From: Synergistaceae bacterium
GTDB lineage: Bacteria; Synergistota; Synergistia; Synergistales; Aminobacteriaceae
Direction: 5' to 3'
NCBI GenBank assembly: GCA_017447325.1
Contig: JAFSNU010000393.1
Span: 1 to 6,386 of the forward strand
DNA: 6,386 nucleotides
Shown piece by piece: positions 1 to 6,012 of this stretch. Numbering within the stretch: the stretch's first letter is position 1; each line of letters starts with the position of its first letter. Below the pieces are notes generated by a model. The model was not told the DNA's origin. It saw only the letters and a list, made by a program, of their open reading frames with translations, and searched no databases. The translations under genes and the position numbers were made by a program.

Positions 1-943
1 AAGTATTTATCATGCTGCCTAAGACTTCGCTGCCTACGTTTATTCCGGCTAAAAATAATCTGCCTAACGGAATTTCAGGATCATAATCGACAAGCTCCGC
101 CATTGACGCGCTGACTGAAATTCCAACGTCAAGCACCGCGCCGATTGCTCCGATTAATATAGCCGATAATAAAATTCCCCGCATGTCGATGCCGGGTAAG
201 GTCGAGGCAAGCAGTGCCGCTCCGTCACTCGCAAGTCCCATTAACTGCCATAGATAAACCATAAGCATGCCTAATAAAAATCCCGACAGTACTCCGCCAA
301 GACTTCCGAACAACGCCGGAGCTCTGTACTGCGCACGCTTAACAACGCAAAAAACAGTGACGGACGAGATAACTAAAACGGAAGCAAGCGACGGCAAAAT
401 CGGAGGAACGCCCTCGACTATCATCGGTATCATCAAAAATACTATGACTAAAATCGAAATTAATAATCCTAAAATCGCTTTAACGCCACGCCAGCCCGTC
501 AACGCCGCTAATATAAAACAAATTAAAGACGTGATAAACGCGACGAGTGAAATTCGATACGCGTCCGCGATAGAGTATTGCACTGAGCCGTCATTAAATA
601 CATCTTCGACTAATAAATATCTCCGGCCTGGAATTATATCAACGCCGCTGTCCTTTAAGCGCACTGCATTAATGTTAAACTTCGCGCCGCGCTGCTCGCC
701 CGTTAAAATTTCCACGCGCAAAATTCTTTGCATCATGACAAAAGCATTTTGCGCTTCATCGCCGTCAACTATAACAGGCGACTCGTCACCAGCCTCAAGC
801 ACTCTCACGATTCGAGACTCGCTGCTGTTCCAGTTCGAAATAGTTGCGTAGTCAATCGCAAAATAAATTGCAATCGATGCCGCAAGCGCGAGCAAAATTC
901 TTATCACAAAAATTTTTATTAATCTCTCCGGCTTGACGTTCAA
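1..943 (-). CDS. YibE/F family multipass membrane protein, C-terminus cut off by the window edge
   Basis: The reverse strand is open from 982 to the left edge. I prefer the TTG start at 943-941 because TAAGGAG (960-954) sits 10 nt upstream. The in-frame ATG at 982-980 has no Shine-Dalgarno and overlaps a likely -10 box. From the TTG, about 314 residues are visible. They comprise a basic N-terminus, one membrane helix (about 9-30), an extracytoplasmic domain of about 100 residues, then a run of hydrophobic helices. The segment GAIGAVLDVGISVSASMAEL followed by GINVGSEVLGSMINT is the hallmark of the YibE/F family, whose members usually have about 380 residues, so roughly the last 60 are missing. 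The function of this family is not established; a transport role is often assumed. It is divergent from the iron genes and shares a 197-nt intergenic region with ftr1. No direct link to iron is visible. Confidence 0.88.
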   Translation of the reverse strand, partial: MNVKPERLIKIFVIRILLALAASIAIYFAIDYATISNWNSSESRIVRVLEAGDESPVIVDGDEAQNAFVMMQRILRVEILTGEQRGAKFNINAVRLKDSGVDIIPGRRYLLVEDVFNDGSVQYSIADAYRISLVAFITSLICFILAALTGWRGVKAILGLLISILVIVFLMIPMIVEGVPPILPSLASVLVISSVTVFCVVKRAQYRAPALFGSLGGVLSGFLLGMLMVYLWQLMGLASDGAALLASTLPGIDMRGILLSAILIGAIGAVLDVGISVSASMAELVDYDPEIPLGRLFLAGINVGSEVLGSMINT

Positions 944-957
944 AAATTTTTCGCTCC

Positions 958-973
958 TTAATTTAAATTTAAT
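958..973. repeat. AT-rich 16-mer, copy 1 (second copy at 1098-1113)
   Basis: TTAATTTAAATTTAAT is found identically here, in the leader of the YibE/F gene, and at 1098-1113, in the leader of ftr1. It contains the 10-bp palindrome AATTTAAATT. Both copies lie just downstream of the expected transcription starts of the two divergent genes, where a repressor could act. AT-rich words of this kind are common in this DNA: a 14-base match also occurs inside the coding sequence near 6280. Chance is therefore a serious alternative. Confidence 0.35.
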
Positions 974-980
974 TTTCTTC

Positions 981-986
981 ATTATA
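981..986 (-). promoter_or_regulatory. Probable -10 box of the YibE/F gene
   Basis: On the reverse strand this reads TATAAT, within TATATAAT (988-981). A transcript starting about 7 nt downstream, near 974, would carry the TAAGGAG and the TTG start at 943 but would exclude the ATG at 982. This supports the TTG start. No good -35 hexamer is present 16-18 nt upstream, only AT-rich sequence, so the promoter is weak or depends on an activator. Confidence 0.45.
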
Positions 987-1024
987 TATTAAATAAATTT
1001 TTATAAAATTTTTTATAAGAGCTC

Positions 1025-1040
1025 AAACTTTTATAAGTTT
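1025..1040. promoter_or_regulatory. Inverted repeat between the divergent genes, possible operator
   Basis: AAACTT-TTAT-AAGTTT is a perfect inverted repeat with 6-bp arms and a 4-nt centre. It lies about 20 nt upstream of the ftr1 -35 box and upstream of the YibE/F -10 box. The word TTTTATAAG also occurs at 1011-1019, so two copies are spaced 18 bp apart. The site does not match the classical 19-bp Fur box. It could be an operator for another metal or redox regulator, or only AT-rich sequence. Confidence 0.35.
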
Positions 1041-1058
1041 TTTAATGCAAACTTCCTA

Positions 1059-1087
1059 TTGACTTAAAATTTAATCGCGTGTAAAAT
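1059..1087 (+). promoter_or_regulatory. Sigma70-type promoter of ftr1
   Basis: The -35 box TTGACT (1059-1064) and the -10 box TAAAAT (1082-1087) are separated by 17 nt, the ideal spacing. Transcription would begin near 1094, leaving a leader of about 47 nt that contains the second copy of the 16-mer repeat (1098-1113) and the Shine-Dalgarno GGGAG (1128-1132). Confidence 0.7.
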
Positions 1088-1097
1088 GCTTGCAGTT

Positions 1098-1113
1098 TTA
1101 ATTTAAATTTAAT
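1098..1113. repeat. AT-rich 16-mer, copy 2, in the ftr1 leader
   Basis: Identical to 958-973 (TTAATTTAAATTTAAT). It lies directly downstream of the predicted ftr1 transcription start, a position typical of a roadblock operator. It has no clear match to a known metal-regulator site, and chance in AT-rich DNA is possible. Confidence 0.35.
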
Positions 1114-1140
1114 CGTATTTTATGTTTGGGAGATGCAACG

Positions 1141-2550
1141 ATGAATTTTAATTTGATAAACAAAAAGTTTCAAGCGTCAAAATATATTTTGTTATTTATT
1201 CTTGGCGCGTTTTTATTCACGTTATTTGCAGAGCCTGCGCTCGCGGCTAAGAAGAAGAAACGTTACGCGGACTGGCGGGCTGTCGCTGCCGATATGGCTC
1301 TTGAGTTCGACTCGGCGATTAAAAATATTCAGGAAGATAAATACAAAGACGCGTATAAAAATGTAAACGACGCGTATTTTGGCTATTACGAAGTTCAAGG
1401 TTTCGAACGCAACGTCATGGTCGCAATCTCGCAAAATCGAGTTAATCATATTGAAGCACAGTTCAGCGACATCAAACACGTTTTATTAGGCAACTCTCAG
1501 CGCGAAAAGTCAGCGTTATTACAGCAAGTCGAAGATTTAAAAATTAAAGTTTATAAAGACGCAATGGTCTTGGACGGAATTATTGAGATCTCAGAGCCGG
1601 ACAGCATAGGCGAAAGTCTTTACGCCGACACGGGCAGGACGAGGCCGAGCTTCGCCGCTGCAAGCGCACAGCCTGAAGTGAAAGAAGTTAAAGCTCAGGC
1701 TCAGGCTGAAGTTAAAGCAGCCGAGAAGAAAGCGCCGGTGAGCCGTGAGTGGATGACGTTTATAGTTGCGTTCGGTCTGTTAGTGCGTGAAGGCCTCGAG
1801 GCAATTTTGGTCATCGTTGCGATAGTCGCGTACTTAATCAAGACAGGCAATAAAGACATGTTAAAGGGCGTTTACTGGGGATCGTTCGCGGCGATTTTAG
1901 CGAGCATTGCTTTAGCATGGCTGCTTGAAGAAATTATGGGCGAGGACAGCGGAGTTGCCCGCGAATTATTAGAGGGCTGGACTATGTTCTTGGCCGTCGC
2001 AGTTTTATTTTACGTCAGCAACTGGATGTTGTCCAAAGCCGACACGATCGCTTGGGAAAAATATATCGGCGGCAAAGTTCAGCAGTCAATCGACAGCAAG
2101 AGCCAGTGGACTTTAATTTTCGCGGCGTTTATTGCAGTCATGCGCGAGGGCGCGGAGTTAATTTTATTTTATAAAGCTTCGTTCACCGGCGGAATGGACG
2201 ACCCGACTTATATTTTATACGGAATAGGCGCGGGCGTTTTAGTTCTCGCGGCTGTATGGATCGCGTTTAGATATTTCAGCGTGAAGCTGCCGTTAAAGCC
2301 GTTCTTCCTGTTCACAAGCATTTTGTTATTCTTAATGTGCATATCGTTCATGGGCAAGGGCGTGCAAGAATTAACAGAAGCTGATGTAATAACAGGCCGC
2401 ACTGTCATCCCTGCGATGAAAGGATTCCAGATTGAGATATTAAGCATTTACGACAGAGCCGAGACTTTGATCCCGCAGATAATGTTAGTTATCGCCGCAA
2501 TCTGGACGACGCTGCCGCACTTATTCAGCAAGAAAAAGCAAGAAAAATAA
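1141..2550 (+). CDS. FTR1-family iron permease with N-terminal extracytoplasmic domain
   Basis: A protein of 469 residues that should carry iron across the cytoplasmic membrane. I chose ATG 1141 because GGGAG (1128-1132) lies 8 nt upstream; an in-frame TTG at 1126 is the first base region of that Shine-Dalgarno and is unlikely to be used. Residues 1-35 form a signal peptide ending in ALA, followed by KKKKR. Residues about 42-165 are a helical, charged extracytoplasmic domain, and 177-199 are a Lys/Ala/Glu-rich linker. About seven membrane helices follow from 205 to 463. Helix 1 has REGLE (216-220) and helix 4 has REGAE (335-339), the paired glutamate motifs that handle iron in FTR1/EfeU proteins. 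Gene order with p19 matches C. jejuni Cj1658 and E. coli FetM-type permeases, which work with P19/FetP rather than with EfeO/EfeB. A few basic residues end the protein. Confidence 0.93.
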   Translation: MNFNLINKKFQASKYILLFILGAFLFTLFAEPALAAKKKKRYADWRAVAADMALEFDSAIKNIQEDKYKDAYKNVNDAYFGYYEVQGFERNVMVAISQNRVNHIEAQFSDIKHVLLGNSQREKSALLQQVEDLKIKVYKDAMVLDGIIEISEPDSIGESLYADTGRTRPSFAAASAQPEVKEVKAQAQAEVKAAEKKAPVSREWMTFIVAFGLLVREGLEAILVIVAIVAYLIKTGNKDMLKGVYWGSFAAILASIALAWLLEEIMGEDSGVARELLEGWTMFLAVAVLFYVSNWMLSKADTIAWEKYIGGKVQQSIDSKSQWTLIFAAFIAVMREGAELILFYKASFTGGMDDPTYILYGIGAGVLVLAAVWIAFRYFSVKLPLKPFFLFTSILLFLMCISFMGKGVQELTEADVITGRTVIPAMKGFQIEILSIYDRAETLIPQIMLVIAAIWTTLPHLFSKKKQEK

Positions 2551-2567
2551 ATAATTTTAATAAAAAT

Positions 2568-2588
2568 CTCGTTTAACGCGAGTTTTTT
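2568..2588 (+). terminator. Weak hairpin plus T-run between ftr1 and p19
   Basis: CTCG (2568-2571) pairs with CGAG (2579-2582) around a 7-nt loop, followed by six T (2583-2588). The four-base-pair stem is too short for an efficient terminator. It may act as a partial attenuator or protect the 3' end of the ftr1 message. I see no convincing separate promoter for p19 in the 79-nt gap, so read-through from ftr1 is likely. Confidence 0.4.
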
Positions 2589-2629
2589 ATAAATTTCAAA
2601 TTTTAATTCACGGAGGTATTTGTTTTATC

Positions 2630-3217
2630 ATGAAAAAGTTGGCATTAGCTTTATTATTAGTCGCAGCTTTTGCAGCAGCAGCGTTCGCAGCACCGGCGGC
2701 AATGAAACCCGGCGAGGCCGGATTTGAAGAAATTCCCATCGGCGAGGAGCAGCAGGTCGGACCGTACACAGTCGCAGCTGTTTACTTCCAGGCCGTCGAT
2801 ATGTATCCTGTCGGCAAGAACCCGTCCAAAGAGGACTCGGACATGCACCTTGAGGCCGACATTCACCTCAAGCCGGAAGCAGCAGTTGCTTACGGATTCG
2901 GCAACGGCGAAAATATTTGGCCGGCTTATCTCACGGTTAAGTACACTGTCGCGAAGGTCGACGGCACTGTCATGATGGAAGGCAGTTTCATGCCCATGAA
3001 CGCAGACGACGGTCCGCACTACGGCGCGAACATCAAGAAAGGTCTTCCGGTCGGCGTATATAAGTTAACGTTTACGATTGAGCCTCCGACTGATTATTTA
3101 TTGCACACTGACCCCGAGACCGGCGTTCCGGCAAAAGAGGGCGCAAAAGACTTCTTCCAGACTCACAAAGTTACTTTTGACTGGAACTATACAGCAGAGC
3201 AGCTCCAGAACGAGTAA
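2630..3217 (+). CDS. P19/Tp34-type periplasmic iron-binding protein
   Basis: A protein of 195 residues that binds iron (copper in vitro in characterised relatives) outside the cytoplasmic membrane and is thought to hand it to the FTR1 permease. Residues 1-20 or 1-21 are an Ala-rich signal peptide ending AFAA. There is no lipobox cysteine, so it should be soluble in the periplasm like C. jejuni P19 and unlike the lipoprotein Tp34 of Treponema. Family signatures are FEEIPIGEE (32-40), VYFQAVDMYPVG (51-62), DMHLEADIHL (71-80), FMPMNADDGPHYGANI (120-135) and LLHTDPETG (157-165). M72, H79 and H130 are the likely metal ligands by analogy with P19/FetP; this mapping is from memory and not an alignment. 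Translation uses GGAGG (2612-2616), 13 nt before the ATG, a rather long spacing. Codons are richer in C/G-ending forms than in the neighbours, as expected for an abundant protein. Confidence 0.95.
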   Translation: MKKLALALLLVAAFAAAAFAAPAAMKPGEAGFEEIPIGEEQQVGPYTVAAVYFQAVDMYPVGKNPSKEDSDMHLEADIHLKPEAAVAYGFGNGENIWPAYLTVKYTVAKVDGTVMMEGSFMPMNADDGPHYGANIKKGLPVGVYKLTFTIEPPTDYLLHTDPETGVPAKEGAKDFFQTHKVTFDWNYTAEQLQNE

Positions 3218-3247
3218 TTTAATTTAGATTTTTAAATTAAAATTTTT

Positions 3248-3285
3248 GCCGCTTTAGTAATTTTTACTGGAGCGGCTTTTGTTTT
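3248..3285 (+). terminator. Strong intrinsic terminator after p19
   Basis: GCCGCT (3248-3253) pairs with AGCGGC (3271-3276). The stem continues through two T-G wobble pairs and AGTAA/TTACT, giving about 13 paired positions around a TTT loop, followed by TTTTGTTTT (3277-3285). This is the best terminator in the window. It separates ftr1-p19 from the downstream DUF2318-ABC genes. Confidence 0.88.
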
Positions 3286-3302
3286 AGTTGTAAAAAATTT
3301 GT

Positions 3303-3331
3303 TTGACGTTTAAAATATCTTGAGATATAAA
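3303..3331 (+). promoter_or_regulatory. Promoter of the DUF2318-ABC operon
   Basis: TTGACG (3303-3308) and TATAAA (3326-3331) are 17 nt apart. Placed right after the p19 terminator, this gives the downstream genes their own start, near 3338. The leader would then be very short, only a few bases before the GGGGG ribosome-binding site at 3341-3345. Confidence 0.68.
3315..3328. promoter_or_regulatory. Perfect palindrome between -35 and -10, candidate operator
   Basis: ATATCT-TG-AGATAT is a perfect inverted repeat with 6-bp arms. It fills the spacer and overlaps the first bases of the -10 box, so a bound protein would block RNA polymerase. It does not resemble the classical Fur box and is not shared with the ftr1 promoter. 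The regulator is unknown. Confidence 0.5.
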
Positions 3332-3340
3332 ATTCAGATC

Positions 3341-3360
3341 GGGGGTTTATGAGATTTTAA
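3341..3360 (+). promoter_or_regulatory. Shine-Dalgarno GGGGG with a three-codon ORF at the DUF2318 gene start
   Basis: GGGGG (3341-3345) is followed after only 3 nt by ATG AGA TTT TAA (3349-3360), a start-stop ORF of three codons. The real coding frame is a different one. In that frame ATT at 3354 lies 8 nt after the GGGGG, the ideal distance. Alternatively, a -1 shift or one missing T in the TTTT run (3355-3358) would join the ATG to the main frame. Confidence 0.5.
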
Positions 3361-4634
3361 AATATATTGTTGCAGTCACGGCGCATTTAACTTCGTTCGC
3401 TGTGCTGCTTGGAATTTTATTTAGTTTCGCTGATGCTCAGACTGTAAGTTTTGATAAGTCTAAAAAATTTATCTGGTACGGATTATTCGCCGGAGTGCTC
3501 GCGGGATTTGCTTTATTTTTTATCAGACTAAGCGATCCCAAAGGCATGAATTTAATTTTAATCGCGTTTAATCGCCGGTTAATTATTTTTATTGCGGCTA
3601 ATGCGATTTTGGCGTTAAGCTTCGCGTTAATATTAAGCTTTAATAAATTTAATAAAAATTTAAATTTTATTATGAGCTTAATTTTTGCGGCTTTAATTTT
3701 CACAGGTTTAACATATTTAACGCCGCCGTTAATTCAATTCACTCAAGAATTTGTATATTTCGGAGAAGCCGGCATAAGCACTAATTCGTTATTGCGTGCT
3801 TTAGGCTACGCGCTTGGCCTTGGGGTCTGCTTGCTGTTAGTCTTGAGCGCGTTTAAAGTTCACGAGGCTTTGAGTATTAAAGCTAAATTTTTATTTTTAG
3901 CTTGCTCGCTGTTAATATTTGTAATAGAGTTCGGAGCAAAAGCTGTATTAGCTTTAAGAAATTTGCGGCTTATTCCAAGAAATGATTTAGAATTTTTTAT
4001 CAGGTTAATGTGGAGCCAGCGCGGCCAGTATCCCGACACGTTTATTTATTTGCAGTTAATCTTAGCTTTAATAATGCTTGCGTATGTGATATTAACGCAT
4101 AGAAAGCCCGAGGGCGAGTTTGCAAATAAAGCTTTATTGCGCAAAGAGAAGGCGAGATTAAGAAATTATAGACGCTGGTCATGGAGTTTATTTGCCTGGG
4201 AAATTGCGGCAGTGTTTATATTAATAGTTCTGCATTATTACGACACGCGGCCTCCGGCAGAAGTTCAGCCCGAGCCTTACGAGTTAAATAATAATATTAT
4301 CACTATAGATTTAGCGCAGGTCTCGGACGGGCATCTGCATAAATTCTCGTATGTCACGCCTAATAAATATGACGTGAGATTTTTAGTTGTGAAGAAACCC
4401 GCCGGCACTGCTTACGGGTTAGGCCTTGACGCCTGCGACATCTGCGGACCGGCGGGATATTACGAGCGGGGCAATGACGAAGTTGTATGCAGACGCTGCG
4501 ATGTCGTAATGAATAAAAATACTATAGGCTTTAAGGGCGGATGCAACCCCGTGCCGTTCGAGTACGAGATTAAAAATTCAAAAATTTATATTGACACTCA
4601 AGAGCTAATTAAACATGAATTGAGGTTTAGATAA
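3354..4634 (+). CDS. Membrane protein with C-terminal DUF2318 cysteine domain (Cj1660-like)
   Basis: About eight hydrophobic helices are followed by a C-terminal DUF2318 domain. That domain has CDIC (361-364), CGPAGYYERG, CRRC (379-382) and GFKGGCNP with C397, plus H327 and H329 just upstream. Five cysteines in this order are the family signature, often labelled Fe-S-containing; a metal or redox role is plausible but unproven. A very basic loop before the last helix points to a cytoplasmic loop, so the cysteine domain should be extracytoplasmic. The start is uncertain. The first standard start in frame is GTG at 3402, which has no Shine-Dalgarno and cuts the first helix to about ten residues. 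The frame stays open upstream and encodes a normal N-terminal helix (LKYIVAVTAHL, then SFAVLLGILF). I therefore place the start at ATT 3354, 426 residues, behind GGGGG. A frameshift from ATG 3349 is the alternative. The stop is 1 nt from the next ATG. Confidence 0.85.
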   Translation: MLKYIVAVTAHLTSFAVLLGILFSFADAQTVSFDKSKKFIWYGLFAGVLAGFALFFIRLSDPKGMNLILIAFNRRLIIFIAANAILALSFALILSFNKFNKNLNFIMSLIFAALIFTGLTYLTPPLIQFTQEFVYFGEAGISTNSLLRALGYALGLGVCLLLVLSAFKVHEALSIKAKFLFLACSLLIFVIEFGAKAVLALRNLRLIPRNDLEFFIRLMWSQRGQYPDTFIYLQLILALIMLAYVILTHRKPEGEFANKALLRKEKARLRNYRRWSWSLFAWEIAAVFILIVLHYYDTRPPAEVQPEPYELNNNIITIDLAQVSDGHLHKFSYVTPNKYDVRFLVVKKPAGTAYGLGLDACDICGPAGYYERGNDEVVCRRCDVVMNKNTIGFKGGCNPVPFEYEIKNSKIYIDTQELIKHELRFR

Positions 4635-4635
4635 A

Positions 4636-5934
4636 ATGTTTTGGCGAATGATTTTGCGGACGCTTGTGCGTCAGAGGAGCAAATTATTAATGATCGCGTT
4701 CACAGTGATACTCGGCGTGTCGCTCTCGACGGCGATGATGAACGTGATGCTTGGAGTCGGCGACAAAGTTAATCGAGAATTAAAAGTTTACGGTGCTAAT
4801 ATCACAGTGCGTCATAAAGATGCGGCGTTAATGAATGACTTGTACGGCCTGAGCGAAGGGCTTGGCGTGAACGATAAATTTTTACTTGAAGAAGATGTTT
4901 TGAAGTTAAAGAGCATATTCTGGGGATTTAATATTTTGGACTTTGCGCCGATGCTTGACGGCAGAGTTAGAGTGATTAAGAACCACAAGATAATTAACGA
5001 CGTGCAGCTCGTAGGGACTTGGACGGAGAAGCACGCGCAGCTGCCGACCGGCGAAGTTTTAGACACGGGATTAAAAGCTCTGCGCAGTTGGTGGAACTCC
5101 GACTTAAAGGGCGAGTGGCTGAGTGAAAACGACGATGACTGCGTCATGCTTGGAAGTCTGTTCGCATTTCAGAATGAGCTCAAAGTCGGCGACGAGCTGA
5201 AGTTATTAAATAATGGCCGGGAGAAAGTTGTAATAGTGAAAGGAATTTACAACGACGGCGGCCAAGCTGACAATCAAATTTTATGCACGCTTAAGACAGC
5301 GCAGGAATTATTAAATTTAAATAATAAAGTCTCGCTAATAGAAGTCTCTGCTCTTACAACGCCGGATAATGACTTAGCCCGCAAGGCAGCTCAAGACCCG
5401 AAAAGTTTAAGTCCGGACGAGTATGAGACTTGGTACTGCACTGCTTACGTCAGCGCGATTTGTCATCAAATTCAAGAAGTAGTTCGCGACGGAGTGGCCA
5501 AGCCCATGCGTCAGGTTGCTGAGTCCGAAGGGACGATTTTAAATAAAACTACTTTATTAATGATATTGATTACGATTTTAAGTTCGATAGGCTCGGCTCT
5601 CGCGATTTCAAATTTAATTACGGCAAGTGTGATAGAGCGCAGCCAGGAGCTTGGATTATTAAAGGCACTCGGCGCGTACAACTGGCAAATTTCCCTGTTA
5701 GTGCTTGCTGAAGTTATGCTGACGGGTTTATGCGGCGGAGTGCTTGGATATTTTTTAGGCATCGGCTTTGCGCAGATAATCGGCCAGACGGTCTTCGGCT
5801 CTTATATTGAAATTGCCCGAATGGTGATTTTAATTGTCGCGTTAATTTTATTTTTGGTCACGCTCGTCGGCAGCATTCCGGCGATACGCTACTTAATGGC
5901 ATTGAAGCCGACGGAAGTTCTGCACGGGAAATAA
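4636..5934 (+). CDS. FtsX/MacB-type ABC transporter permease (Cj1661-like)
   Basis: A 432-residue permease starting with ATG one base after the upstream stop, with GAGG (4622-4625) 10 nt before it, so translation is coupled. The layout is the MacB/FtsX type: helix 1 (about 17-41), a large extracytoplasmic domain (about 42-305), then three helices (about 306-332, 352-382, 396-420). The motif ERSQELGLLKALGA (334-347) is the cytoplasmic coupling segment of FtsX-domain permeases, and IPAIRYLMALKPTEVL at the end is the usual C-terminal motif. The segment VYGANITV after helix 1 is echoed by SYGANLII in the next gene, so the two are probably paralogous halves of one transporter. Such proteins normally act mechanically with an ATPase rather than forming a substrate channel. 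The extracytoplasmic domain has four cysteines (C169, C217, C268, C276), unusual for this fold and perhaps linked to the redox partners of this locus. Confidence 0.9.
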   Translation: MFWRMILRTLVRQRSKLLMIAFTVILGVSLSTAMMNVMLGVGDKVNRELKVYGANITVRHKDAALMNDLYGLSEGLGVNDKFLLEEDVLKLKSIFWGFNILDFAPMLDGRVRVIKNHKIINDVQLVGTWTEKHAQLPTGEVLDTGLKALRSWWNSDLKGEWLSENDDDCVMLGSLFAFQNELKVGDELKLLNNGREKVVIVKGIYNDGGQADNQILCTLKTAQELLNLNNKVSLIEVSALTTPDNDLARKAAQDPKSLSPDEYETWYCTAYVSAICHQIQEVVRDGVAKPMRQVAESEGTILNKTTLLMILITILSSIGSALAISNLITASVIERSQELGLLKALGAYNWQISLLVLAEVMLTGLCGGVLGYFLGIGFAQIIGQTVFGSYIEIARMVILIVALILFLVTLVGSIPAIRYLMALKPTEVLHGK

Positions 5935-5937
5935 AAT

Positions 5938-5961
5938 AAGCACCCCTCACAAGGGAGGCTT
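5938..5961. other. Intergenic hairpin between the two permease genes
   Basis: AAGC-AC-CCCT-CACA-AGGG-AG-GCTT forms an 8-bp interrupted stem with a 2x2 internal loop. It directly follows the permease stop in a 78-nt gap. No T-run follows, so it is not a standard terminator. It could be an mRNA processing or stability element. Its reverse strand (CCTCCCTTGTGAGGGG) looks like short palindromic intergenic repeats seen in gut bacteria, but one copy alone cannot show this. The rest of the gap has no feature I can support. Confidence 0.45.
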
Positions 5962-6012
5962 GCTTGGTTATTAAAACTATACAGCAGTGTTAACTATAAA
6001 GGAAGAGAATTT

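Noticed and set aside
267..922. Two forward-strand open frames (267-851 and 728-922)
   Set aside because: They lie antisense to the YibE/F gene, which has clear family motifs across the same stretch. Their translations are low-complexity, Thr/Ser/Lys-rich and have no recognisable domain.
1025..1043. Inverted repeat plus T-run as a terminator
   Set aside because: The stem is only A/T-rich with one G-C pair per arm, and it lies upstream of the ftr1 promoter where no rightward transcript is expected. An operator is more plausible.
1222..1479. Reverse-strand open frame inside ftr1
   Set aside because: It is a shadow of the permease gene, with no Shine-Dalgarno and no family resemblance.
2657..3019. 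Reverse-strand Cys/His-rich open frame of about 120 codons over p19, and a forward one at 2724-2975
   Set aside because: Both overlap the well-supported P19 gene. The Cys-rich stretch is the complement of the Ala-rich signal peptide codons (GCA read as TGC).
3437..3703. Reverse-strand Lys/Ile-rich open frame
   Set aside because: It is antisense to the hydrophobic helices of the DUF2318 protein and its composition is a by-product of that.
4812..5762. Reverse-strand open frames at 4812-5147 and 5511-5762
   Set aside because: They are antisense to the FtsX-type permease and show no ribosome-binding site or domain.
3185..5987. 13-base exact repeat AACTATACAGCAG at 3185-3197 and 5975-5987
   Set aside because: One copy is inside the p19 coding sequence and the other is intergenic. 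The match does not extend, and one 13-mer pair is expected by chance at about this frequency in a window of this size.
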